Of a DNA stretch of 64,000 nucleotides, positions 8,667-16,991 are shown piece after piece (positions within the stretch are counted from its first letter, which is position 1; each line of letters begins with the position of its first letter). Below the pieces are notes generated by a model that saw only the letters and a program-made list of their open reading frames with translations, did not search any database and had not been told where the DNA came from. Source of the DNA: an uncultured Psychroserpens sp. (GTDB lineage: Bacteria; Bacteroidota; Bacteroidia; Flavobacteriales; Flavobacteriaceae); NCBI GenBank assembly GCA_947488655.1, contig CANKZZ010000001.1, positions 310,001 to 374,000 of the forward strand, in the 5' to 3' direction. The position numbers and the translations under genes were made by a program.

Positions 8667-9758
8667 ATGAAATATACTACAAAAGAATGGACAGTTAAAA
8701 GCCTAATTGATTTGTACGCGAGGGGTGATTTAAGATTAAACCCACCGTATCAAAGAAATCCTGTTTGGTCCATTAAATCTCAGAAAGAGTTAATTGATTC
8801 TATAAAAATTGGTTACCCTTTGCCTGCGTTTTTCTTACACAAAGTAGGAGATAAAAATTATGATGTTGTCGATGGACAACAAAGGTCAAGAACGTTATTG
8901 AAATATTTCAATACTAATTCTTTAGACTCAAGTGGAGAAGACTTTAATTTTAAAAAAGACGAATTTTTAAAATATAAGTTGACTATAGTTGAGATTTATG
9001 ACGTCACAAAAAGTGATTATATCGAAGATTTTTACTATCGTGTTAATAAGTATGGATTAAGGGTAAATAGACCTGAAGAAATTAAATCAAAATTCTTTAA
9101 TACTAAATTTTTAGAGCTGGTACAAGAAATAGTTTTAAGTGAAGATTTTTTAAATCTTGAATTGGTTTCTAAAAACTCGAGAAACAGAATGCTAGACAGA
9201 GACCTAGTTGAGGAAATAGCCGCGTTACTTAAGAACGGCAATACAGATAAAAAAAAGGCGGTGGATAAAATTTATGAAGATGATCTTTCTCAAGAAGAAA
9301 TTGAAAGTTTAAAATTAAATTTTGAAAAGATATTGGGGATTTTAAATAAATGGAATGATATTTTTCCGCTTAAGGAAACGAGATATAGGCAAAGGAATGA
9401 TATTTATACAATCTTCGGATTACTTAATAATATTTCAGATTTTTCTGAAGATTCCTTAAGCTTAATTTATGAAGTTTTATTAGCCATAGAACCTGGAATT
9501 TTACCAAATAAATCTGCCTGTATTCCTTTAGCTGAATACGCATTTAATTGTATTTCTCAATCTAATTCAAAAAAGGCACGAGATATTAGGCTTGAAATAT
9601 TAAAAAGCATCCTTGTCAATAAAGAAGATACACCTAACGAGACACAAAAACAAATTATAGATTATTATCAATTAAATATTAGTGACACAATAACAAATAG
9701 AATGTTCACAACATTGAACCCCGAAAAGCTAAAACAGGTCGTAAACGTTCAAGAATGA
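8667..9758 (+). CDS. DUF262 protein with DGQQR motif, no HNH domain
   Basis: The protein has about 363 residues. The N-terminal 130 residues form a DUF262 (ParB/Srx-like) domain: NPPYQRNPVW near residue 30 and DGQQRSRTL with the DGQQR motif at residues 69-73. In SspE and GmrSD this domain binds and hydrolyses nucleotide, and in SspE it senses phosphorothioate DNA. SspE continues into a C-terminal DUF1524/HNH nuclease. Here the C-terminal 230 residues are helical and lack an HNH signature. The gene is not visibly broken, since its stop overlaps the ATG of the kinase (ATGA). I chose ATG 8667 rather than the TTG at 8649, because it sits 5 bases after the sspD-like stop. I infer a phosphorothioate sensor or NTPase that works with a separate effector. 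Confidence 0.75.
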   Translation: MKYTTKEWTVKSLIDLYARGDLRLNPPYQRNPVWSIKSQKELIDSIKIGYPLPAFFLHKVGDKNYDVVDGQQRSRTLLKYFNTNSLDSSGEDFNFKKDEFLKYKLTIVEIYDVTKSDYIEDFYYRVNKYGLRVNRPEEIKSKFFNTKFLELVQEIVLSEDFLNLELVSKNSRNRMLDRDLVEEIAALLKNGNTDKKKAVDKIYEDDLSQEEIESLKLNFEKILGILNKWNDIFPLKETRYRQRNDIYTIFGLLNNISDFSEDSLSLIYEVLLAIEPGILPNKSACIPLAEYAFNCISQSNSKKARDIRLEILKSILVNKEDTPNETQKQIIDYYQLNISDTITNRMFTTLNPEKLKQVVNVQE

Positions 9759-10684
9759 AATTGATAAGGCACTCAAATATAATTATTCTTTCACGTGATA
9801 AAAGAGATAATATCTTAACCACGCCTGAGAGGGAAACCTTTGAAATCGATAGTATCAATGGTGATGGACAAACTATTGTTGGTGGTAACGGGTGTCTTTT
9901 TAAGGTAATTTCATCTAACGATGGAGGGGAATATGCTCTAAAAGTATCAAGGTACTCTTATGAATTAGCAGAAGAAAATAAAAAAATAGAAAAGCGCGTT
10001 AAAAGATTTGAAAGAGAAATAGAAGCTATGTCTGTTTCGAGCACTAATTTTTTGGAACATGTTGTCCCTTTTTATTCAAGCGGAAATATTACTATTGACG
10101 GAAAAAGATTTCCTTATTTTATAATGGAACTTTGTGAATTTCATCTAGGCGATCTGGTAGCAGCAAGAAAAGAAATTCTAGACGACGGCGAAAGATTAAG
10201 AATTAGTGCGTTAATTGTGAGGGGAATTAAATCGCTAAACGAATTTGATATTTACCATAGAGACATTAAACATGAAAATATTCTATTCCTTGATGACCTT
10301 CCATACATAGCGGATTTAGGATTAAGTGATTACCGCCCTACAGATATAGACATAGATGAATTAGGCGAAAAAATCGGCCCAATTGGATGGCTATCTCCAG
10401 AAGCAACAAATAAGTACTTAACAGAAAAAACTTCTTACGTAGGGGACTATGATTGTGTTATTGATTCAAAATCGGATGTTTTTCAATTAGGTAAATTGAT
10501 TTGGTTTTTATTCCAAGGAAATCTTCCACTTGGTCAAATTTCAGAAACGGATTTTATTTCAGACGAAAAAGATATTTATCATATCGTAAAAGATGCTTTA
10601 GCGCACAATAAAGAAAACAGATTGTCAATTGATGATATGCTAGATAGATTAGAGGCATTATTTCCTAAGTATTTTTTATCTTAA
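9755..10684 (+). CDS. Soluble Ser/Thr protein kinase in defence operon
   Basis: The 309-residue protein is a eukaryotic-like kinase without a membrane segment. A degenerate glycine loop (GGNGCLFKV) leads to the ATP-binding Lys K63 (YALKVS). The catalytic loop YHRDIKHEN has H168-R169-D170, the metal-binding Asp D187 is in ADLGLSD (DLG in place of DFG), and WLSPEA stands for the APE motif. All key catalytic residues are present, so it is probably active. The start overlaps the DUF262 stop by four bases (ATGA), which implies translational coupling and a joint function. Kinases occur in other defence systems (for example Stk2-type abortive infection and PglW in BREX/Pgl), but I do not know one as a member of an Ssp or Dnd operon. 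It ends 30 bases from the end of the convergent operon. Confidence 0.85.
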   Translation: MKLIRHSNIIILSRDKRDNILTTPERETFEIDSINGDGQTIVGGNGCLFKVISSNDGGEYALKVSRYSYELAEENKKIEKRVKRFEREIEAMSVSSTNFLEHVVPFYSSGNITIDGKRFPYFIMELCEFHLGDLVAARKEILDDGERLRISALIVRGIKSLNEFDIYHRDIKHENILFLDDLPYIADLGLSDYRPTDIDIDELGEKIGPIGWLSPEATNKYLTEKTSYVGDYDCVIDSKSDVFQLGKLIWFLFQGNLPLGQISETDFISDEKDIYHIVKDALAHNKENRLSIDDMLDRLEALFPKYFLS

Positions 10685-10714
10685 TTTAAACACTATGAGA
10701 TTAAAATAAATAGA

Positions 10715-11206
10715 TTATTCATCTAACAAATCTAAAAAGCAGTTATCATTTAAAAAGAACGATTCTTCTTCATCCATTTTAGAACGTATTATATCAAATC
10801 CACCATTTGCATAGCCTTCTAAAAGACTTTTTAGCCCTGTGATTTTCTTTTCAACATCTTCTTCTTGCATGTTCTCTAACTCATTAAAATCAATATCTGA
10901 TTTAGCTAAAACCCCCATAATTACATAATCAGCGACATCATAAGGTTGCCACGATTTAATTTCAATAAATTTTTTCTTATTTGTACCGGCGGCAATAGGC
11001 AAATTATAGTCTTTTTTTAGCCCTAAGAGAGAGGCATACATGTACATTTCATAACGTGTCGAAAAGTATTTACCTTGTTTCCACCGTTCTTCCTCTGATG
11101 TTCTACCCATGCCACTACCTTGTTCGATAGTGAAATTTAAAATCATATCGAAATATCGAGAATCATACTCTGGAGCTCTATCTTTTATTCTTTTTAGTAA
11201 ATCCAT
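10715..11206 (-). CDS. Unrecognised 163-residue protein, last gene of minus defence operon
   Basis: I do not recognise this family. It is a soluble, acidic protein. Visible features are a segment GKYFSTRYEMYMYASLLGL, a short lysine cluster in KKKFIEIK, an aromatic patch SWQPYDVADYVIMG and a C-terminal EGYANGGFDII. There are no catalytic motifs or membrane segments. It starts two bases after the stop of the SMC-like ATPase gene, so the two are certainly co-expressed and probably form a complex. By position it could play the part of a small Dnd or SspFGH subunit. It is longer than DndE, and I see no resemblance I would defend. No equivalent gene occurs elsewhere in the window. Confidence 0.7.
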   Translation of the reverse strand: MDLLKRIKDRAPEYDSRYFDMILNFTIEQGSGMGRTSEEERWKQGKYFSTRYEMYMYASLLGLKKDYNLPIAAGTNKKKFIEIKSWQPYDVADYVIMGVLAKSDIDFNELENMQEEDVEKKITGLKSLLEGYANGGFDIIRSKMDEEESFFLNDNCFLDLLDE

Positions 11207-11208
11207 AA

Positions 11209-13395
11209 TTAATTTAGAGGCTTGATGTTAGTTGCTAATGAATTTCTGTTTGTACGTTCCTCTTCAGGAATATTTGGTGTAATCATATATACCTTACCAA
11301 GCTTAATGTCTTTGTTGTTTAAGAGTTCGTTACGAAGTTCTATATTTTTATAAAATTCCTTACTCATAATAATACTTTGCTTATAAACCTTACTTACAGT
11401 TTTACAGAAGCCGATAGTATAGTCATCCCCAAAAGCTGACATAGGGGCGTCAGTAATGAGAGTATATAAATCTGTATCTCTAGACCCTTTTCTGGCTGAG
11501 ATAATTGCCATAATCGTAGCCAACTTTATAAGTATAATGTTACCTGTGTTTAATTGAAGTAATACGTTTCCGTTCTCATCGACGAGTTCAGGCATATAGT
11601 TCTTATTACTTAATTCTTTTAGTTTTATTATACCTCTAGCTGAAAGATTGCCCTGTATCATTTCCTTGTAATGCTTATTCGCTTCTTCTTCTAACATATT
11701 AACTAATTGTTTAAAGATTCTCTCTCTGGTAGAATGTGCGATAGCTTTGAAATCTTCTAAAATCTCTACTTTTTCTTGAAGGAAAGCAGGGATTTCTCCA
11801 GTAACTAAATCACCTAATTCCTTATTGATTATTTCAATTTGTTTTTTGGTTCGTTCTTTTGAAACCTCTGTTAAGGTTAACTCCTTTTGAAAACGTTTAG
11901 CGTAGTCATTTTGTGATTGGTATGAACTTAGTAGGTTTTGAGCTTCTGAAACATCAATTGCTGACTCGGATATCATGCTTTCGACTTCTTTTTCTAACTT
12001 TTCTAGATCTTGAGAAAGAGTTTTTCTTTTAGTTGATAGCTTTTGAATATTTGTAAAGGTTTTAGAAATGTCGTCATCGATTCGCTTTATGTTGTGACTA
12101 AGACCTAAACCATTTTGATAAAGCTTTTTTAAGTCGTTGCTAAAATCGTGAATCGTAATTTCTTCATCTTCAATATTTTTTATTCTCAATTTAGAACGAT
12201 CAATTAATTCTTTCATTTTTAACCAAGGCTCAGAACCTTTTGGTGCTTCTCTATCACAAACTAAACAGTGCTCTTCGTCAAGCATTCTTTCTACATGAAT
12301 TGGCTCTGGCACATCAATAGGGAGTCTTGTTTGAAGCTCTTTAATCATGGCATTTTCAGCCTCTAACTGAGCCTTAACTTCAGCCATTTTGTTGAGTTTG
12401 ACTTTTTCATAAGAATTATACTTTTTACCATACTCTTCGAAAATGTTTTCAGTCCCTTTTAATACCCAGCGATTAGTAAATAGTTTTTTGTGCAAGTCAA
12501 TTTGTTCTTTGTTGAATTCTTGCTGTATGTTAATCAAATCATTTTCAATCGATTTTCTTCTATAGTCAACATCCTTTATTTTTTGAGCATCTGAAATTTT
12601 GTTTAACAACGCTTCAGCTTTTTGTTCGGCAGTAGATTGCTGATCTTGTTGACTTAATTCATCTTTCTCTAAATTTTTTAAGGTAATTATTAATTTTTTC
12701 CTCTCAATTTCAAGTTGTTCGCTTCGAGAAGTGTCTTTACTTAGTGAGCGTATTTTTTTATTATACTCTTTCGCTGATGATTCTTGCAACGAATCTGCAA
12801 GACTAGATATATTATCAAATCTTGAAATATCTGATAAGATATTTATCGCCTGGGTCAAAGTTTGAGATTTGTTAAAATCTATTATGGATTCGATTTGCTC
12901 ACCTTGAAACCACATGTATGGTTTAATATTATCAGGTAGTATTCTGTTTTTTAGATTTTCAATCTTTAAAGGATCATTGATTATTTTAGAATTTAAATAA
13001 GATAATTCTTTCCAGCTGATAATTTCTTCCGAGACATAATCTGGCGTTATAGTATCTTCTAATTTATTTACAAAGTACCTTCTTTGAATACTGTATTCAC
13101 TTCCTTTTTCAACATCATCAAAAGTAAGTGTTACAGAGGTTTTTACCCTGTCATCGTCCACTTCAAATAGTGCTTTATCTGAAACAATACTGTTTTTTAA
13201 TATCGATGTCTTGACGAACTCTTTTTTATTAGTGTCAAAGCATTCATCATACATTACCCAATAGAAGGCATCATACAATTTAGATTTGCCGTAACCATTA
13301 TCTCCAATAATTACATTTATTCCTTCCTTGAAGTCAAATTTATTATATCCATAATAGCACATAAAATTTTCTAACTCAATACTTTTTAATATCAT
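11209..13395 (-). CDS. SMC-like AAA ATPase with CxxC hook, DndD-like
   Basis: The 728-residue protein has an SMC/Rad50 layout. The N-terminal head carries Walker A GDNGYGKS near residue 31. Two coiled-coil arms flank a zinc-hook-like CLVC motif (C377/C380), and the C-terminal head has a degenerate signature LNTGNIILIKL and a Walker B-like segment LITDAPMS in which the usual Asp-Glu is Asp-Ala. DndD of the double-strand phosphorothioation system is the closest family I know, an ATPase thought to help alter DNA structure. SMC-like proteins also occur in restriction modules. The start overlaps the 72-residue gene by four bases. The altered Walker B may lower or change hydrolysis. Whether it modifies or restricts DNA cannot be told from sequence. 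Confidence 0.75.
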   Translation of the reverse strand: MILKSIELENFMCYYGYNKFDFKEGINVIIGDNGYGKSKLYDAFYWVMYDECFDTNKKEFVKTSILKNSIVSDKALFEVDDDRVKTSVTLTFDDVEKGSEYSIQRRYFVNKLEDTITPDYVSEEIISWKELSYLNSKIINDPLKIENLKNRILPDNIKPYMWFQGEQIESIIDFNKSQTLTQAINILSDISRFDNISSLADSLQESSAKEYNKKIRSLSKDTSRSEQLEIERKKLIITLKNLEKDELSQQDQQSTAEQKAEALLNKISDAQKIKDVDYRRKSIENDLINIQQEFNKEQIDLHKKLFTNRWVLKGTENIFEEYGKKYNSYEKVKLNKMAEVKAQLEAENAMIKELQTRLPIDVPEPIHVERMLDEEHCLVCDREAPKGSEPWLKMKELIDRSKLRIKNIEDEEITIHDFSNDLKKLYQNGLGLSHNIKRIDDDISKTFTNIQKLSTKRKTLSQDLEKLEKEVESMISESAIDVSEAQNLLSSYQSQNDYAKRFQKELTLTEVSKERTKKQIEIINKELGDLVTGEIPAFLQEKVEILEDFKAIAHSTRERIFKQLVNMLEEEANKHYKEMIQGNLSARGIIKLKELSNKNYMPELVDENGNVLLQLNTGNIILIKLATIMAIISARKGSRDTDLYTLITDAPMSAFGDDYTIGFCKTVSKVYKQSIIMSKEFYKNIELRNELLNNKDIKLGKVYMITPNIPEEERTNRNSLATNIKPLN

Positions 13396-13610
13396 TTTTC
13401 GCGATTTAAAAGTTGATTAATCTTTCTTGCTGTAACGTTTGTGCTTTCGCGTGAAATATCTCCTTCAATCGCGAGTTTAATTACTGATATTAAATCAGAA
13501 TTATCATTATCAGTCCATTTTATCTTCTCTACAGGAACGTTGATAAGATAATTTTTGTTCTCTACAATATCGTCTGATAAATAGATTTTAAGTAGTTCTT
13601 CTTTTGTCAT
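13392..13610 (-). CDS. Unrecognised 72-residue protein within defence operon
   Basis: This short soluble protein contains the segments LLKIYLSDDIVENKNYLINVPVEKIKW and TARKINQLLNREK in two stretches. I do not recognise it and see no motif. It is a real gene by context: its ATG overlaps the helicase stop (ATGA) and its stop overlaps the SMC-like ATPase start in the same way, so it is translated in line with both. It is likely a structural or regulatory subunit of the complex encoded by its neighbours. Confidence 0.65.
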   Translation of the reverse strand: MTKEELLKIYLSDDIVENKNYLINVPVEKIKWTDNDNSDLISVIKLAIEGDISRESTNVTARKINQLLNREK

Positions 13611-15856
13611 ACATTTATTATTTCGTTATAAATGGTATAAATATTTATTCCGTAATGGTCGCAAACTTCATTGAATACATTTTCTGTGTAATCTGGATTT
13701 TTTGATAGAGATGCAAAATACATAACTCTTTCTAATTCTTTTTCAACCATTTTTCTTTCAACTTTATTAGTATCTGAATCAATGTCAGATTGAGTTAAGT
13801 CAGGCACCACAACTAAATCATGAATTACGGCAAAGTGTTTGTCTTTGTGTTTTCTTAATATCCTTCCCCTTCTTTGAATAAATTGTCTCGGGTTTCCTGT
13901 ACTTGAGCAGAAGACCGCATGTTCGGCTCTCGGAATATCTACTCCTTCATCTAAACATTTCATCGATGCAATCACATGGATGTCACCTTCTTTAAACTGG
14001 TTTAAAACCTCATCTCTATCTTTCATTCCACCTATGAATTGATTAACCATAATAGAGCGATGAATTTTGCCAATTTCTCTGGTGTATTGATTAATGATTC
14101 TTATGTTATCCTCATCTTCATTTTCATCTTCATTTAATTCATACGTATTGCCCTCAGGAACATAAATGAAGGTGTATTTTAAATCACCATCATTTTGGAA
14201 TCGTTCTTTTAAAATTGAAATCGTTTTAGGTAATTTATTTTCTGCCTTGTGGATTATTTGTTTTCTTATTAATAAGAGTCTTTCTAGCCTATCTGATAGC
14301 TCAGGATTTTTATCTACTCCCTGAATACATCGGGAAATTTTTTTTGTAATCTCTATGTAGTTTTCTAATTCCTCTTTAGTTAGGCTAACTATATGTGGGT
14401 AATATTCATATTTACATAGGATATTTTCCTCAATAGCCCTATTCATGCTGAAACTGTAGGTGTAAGGCTCTTTGTCGTTAAAGAATTTTTCCAAAGTTTC
14501 ACTACCAACTTCATCATAAACTCTTTTTGGTGTAGCTGAGAGACCAATTCTTTTTTTACACTTAATTAGATCTAGTTTTTCTAATACGGATCTAGATCCT
14601 ACGTTATGTGCTTCATCTGCAATAAATAAAGTTTCTTTTGGTAGCTTGGACAAGTATTTATTGAAACGATCTCTGATAAAAGAGGCATAAGTACTTATAA
14701 TTATAAATGAAGTTGAAACCCTTTTAGCCATCGACAGTAAAGTCGATAATTCATTTTCCCAAGGGTTTTTTGATGAGACTTTAATCACGTAATTAAAGTT
14801 AAAACTTTTAGCTTCCTCTTCCCATTGATTTACTAATGTAATGGTAGGAACAAGGATTAGTGCTTGATAAATATTGTCGTTTTTTCTCGTTTCTTCAAGT
14901 AAGCAGTTTAATGACGTTATTGTTTTACCAGTTCCGGTAGCCATTGCAAAAATACCTTGAGAGTCGTTTTTTAACCATTTTTCATAGGCCTCAACTTGGT
15001 ATTCTCTAGGCTCTGATATTTTACCATCAAACCGAGGGAAATGAGGGAACTGTTCAGATTCTTCAAATTGTTCAATTTTCTTTTGTGCGGCTTTAAGAGA
15101 TTTACGAACTTTAGGGTTTCCTAGTAGTTTGTTTTTCTTTGTAATGAGCTCCTTTTCAGAAATTAATAATTCATTGATCGTTTTATTTCCAAATTCCTTT
15201 TGAATAGAAATAAGGATATCGTTAGGGTTAAGATAATCTACAAAGTCAGCATTACCACTGTAAATTCTATCAAAATAGTCCGTTAAACTTTTTATTCTTT
15301 TATCAGAGCTTGGATCCTCCCAAGACAAGTGACAGTCAAGTTCCTCTAAATTTTCCAATAACCCATAAGCCGTGAAGTTACATGAAGCCTTGAATCCAAC
15401 CTTATTAGTACCATCACCAAAAACACCAGATTTATAGTGTGAAATTCCTTTTCCACCAATTGGTTGAATGATTTTTACAGTAATTCGATTATTGCTTATC
15501 AGCCATGCTAGACACTCAAAAAAATGTTTATCAGATTCTTTTAGGGTATGTTGTAATTTAGTTATATTATTTAGGTCAAATTGGTTTTTTATAACATTAC
15601 CTTCAAGACCATTTTTAACCGCAATTTTATCTTGTTCGGATAGAATATTATTTATTATCATTCTTATTTTTCCACCGTTGTATATAAAATTAGCGAAACC
15701 TAATGAAAGTAAATTGATTGCAGAAGAACTAAAATAGCCAAGAAGCAGGTCAAATGTATTACTATTGCATAAAGCATCAAGATAGAACTGAAACGGCTCG
15801 TCTTCACTTCCTGTTTTATACCCTCTATCGTCAGCCCACTTTACGCTTCTAAGCAT
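13607..15856 (-). CDS. PLD-nuclease/DEAH superfamily 2 helicase
   Basis: The 749-residue fusion protein has an N-terminal phospholipase D-like nuclease domain, with HYK at about residues 140-142 followed by a distal Asp and KASCNF, matching the H-x-K and Ser/Asn positions of the family. A superfamily 2 helicase follows, with Walker A ATGTGKT (Lys about residue 308), DEAH near residues 414-417, motif III GLSATP, and motif VI RQFIQRRGR. The PLD domain probably cuts DNA and the helicase translocates. Proteins of this build serve as restriction subunits, and one helicase family is annotated as a phosphorothioation-linked restriction enzyme. Its ATG overlaps the desulfurase stop by eight bases. 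It is the best candidate for the cutting effector that attacks unmodified DNA. Confidence 0.82.
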   Translation of the reverse strand: MLRSVKWADDRGYKTGSEDEPFQFYLDALCNSNTFDLLLGYFSSSAINLLSLGFANFIYNGGKIRMIINNILSEQDKIAVKNGLEGNVIKNQFDLNNITKLQHTLKESDKHFFECLAWLISNNRITVKIIQPIGGKGISHYKSGVFGDGTNKVGFKASCNFTAYGLLENLEELDCHLSWEDPSSDKRIKSLTDYFDRIYSGNADFVDYLNPNDILISIQKEFGNKTINELLISEKELITKKNKLLGNPKVRKSLKAAQKKIEQFEESEQFPHFPRFDGKISEPREYQVEAYEKWLKNDSQGIFAMATGTGKTITSLNCLLEETRKNDNIYQALILVPTITLVNQWEEEAKSFNFNYVIKVSSKNPWENELSTLLSMAKRVSTSFIIISTYASFIRDRFNKYLSKLPKETLFIADEAHNVGSRSVLEKLDLIKCKKRIGLSATPKRVYDEVGSETLEKFFNDKEPYTYSFSMNRAIEENILCKYEYYPHIVSLTKEELENYIEITKKISRCIQGVDKNPELSDRLERLLLIRKQIIHKAENKLPKTISILKERFQNDGDLKYTFIYVPEGNTYELNEDENEDEDNIRIINQYTREIGKIHRSIMVNQFIGGMKDRDEVLNQFKEGDIHVIASMKCLDEGVDIPRAEHAVFCSSTGNPRQFIQRRGRILRKHKDKHFAVIHDLVVVPDLTQSDIDSDTNKVERKMVEKELERVMYFASLSKNPDYTENVFNEVCDHYGINIYTIYNEIINV

Positions 15857-16991
15857 GATTTAAATTTAAATGTTTATTTAAAGATTCTATAAAAAAATCT
15901 ATGTCGTCTGTAGTTGAATATTTATCAAGTGATATTCTTAAATAATTACTTTCGTAGATATCATTTGGAAACATCGCTTTTATAACATGTGAGACCTCCA
16001 TTACTTCAGAGTTGCAAGCTGAACCACTGCTTAAAGCAATATTTTTATATTTATCAATAAAAATGTTAGATTCTAATTTAGGAATTTTAATATACGAAAT
16101 ATGAGGAACGACAGCACCCTCTGTAGGTATTCTTATGACAGATGTAGTCGAATCAAGTTTGTTGAAAAGGTGTCTTTTTAAGGTTTCAATTTTTTTAGTG
16201 TTTTTGTCCAAATCTCTTAATGCAATTTCACAGGCTTGCCCTAAACCAACAATTAGAGGAGTATTATAAGTTCCGGATCTATTACCGTTTTCTTGATTAC
16301 CACCATGAATTAGTGGAGTAAGTTCAACATCGTTCCTTTTATATAGCACTCCAATACCTTTAGGGCCGTTTATTTTATGTCCAGAAAAGCATAACATATC
16401 AATATTGTCATTTTCAACATTAACAGGAATTTTTCCAATCGCTTGAGTCGCATCACAAAAAAAAGTAACATTCTTTTCTTTTGCTATTGCCCCAATTTCT
16501 TTTATTGGATGAATAATACCAGTTTCATTATTTACATACATAATTACAATTAAAGCAGTAGTTTTCTTTACGGAATTCCTCAATTCCTCAATTAATATGC
16601 GACCGTTTTCATCCAAATTTAAATATGTTACTTCGTAGCCTTTGGTTTCGAGATAATTACATGTTGATAAAACTGCCTTGTGTTCTGTTTTAACTGTAAT
16701 GATATGATTTCCTTTATCATAATTTGCTTCTAGAAAACCCTTTAATCCATAATTGATAGCTTCCGTAGCACCAGAAGTGAAAATAATATCCTCCTTATTT
16801 GAGTTGATAATTCGAGAAACTTGTGATCTAGAGTTTTCTATAGCTTGTTTAGATTTTTCTCCAAAATCATGTTTGCTGGAGGCGTTTCCATAATATTCTT
16901 CAAAATATGGTAACATCGTTTTAAAAACCGATTTATCAATTTTTGTTGTAGATGCGGAATCCAAATATGATTTGATACCATTAATTTTCAT
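15849..16991 (-). CDS. Cysteine desulfurase (DndA/SspA role)
   Basis: This 380-residue PLP enzyme converts cysteine to alanine and passes the sulfur on as persulfide. The PLP-binding Lys is K206 in SGHKINGPKG, and the catalytic Cys is C326 in the loop SSGSACNSE. The length and the loop are those of IscS/NifS-type and DndA/SspA enzymes. It is the first gene of the minus operon and overlaps the helicase by eight bases. The PP-loop sulfurtransferase in the opposite operon lacks a desulfurase of its own, so this gene probably feeds it and ties the two operons into one system. No Fe-S assembly genes are nearby, which argues against a housekeeping role. Confidence 0.88.
   Translation of the reverse strand: MKINGIKSYLDSASTTKIDKSVFKTMLPYFEEYYGNASSKHDFGEKSKQAIENSRSQVSRIINSNKEDIIFTSGATEAINYGLKGFLEANYDKGNHIITVKTEHKAVLSTCNYLETKGYEVTYLNLDENGRILIEELRNSVKKTTALIVIMYVNNETGIIHPIKEIGAIAKEKNVTFFCDATQAIGKIPVNVENDNIDMLCFSGHKINGPKGIGVLYKRNDVELTPLIHGGNQENGNRSGTYNTPLIVGLGQACEIALRDLDKNTKKIETLKRHLFNKLDSTTSVIRIPTEGAVVPHISYIKIPKLESNIFIDKYKNIALSSGSACNSEVMEVSHVIKAMFPNDIYESNYLRISLDKYSTTDDIDFFIESLNKHLNLNHA

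Noticed and set aside
3431-9758. BREX system
   Set aside because: A PP-loop protein and a large ATPase occur in some BREX types, but there is no PglZ, BrxL or methylase gene, and the DUF4007 protein points to Ssp.
3431-16991. Classical dndBCDE or dptFGH locus
   Set aside because: No DndB, DndE, DptF, DptG or DptH could be recognised; only the DndC-like and DndD-like parts are shared.
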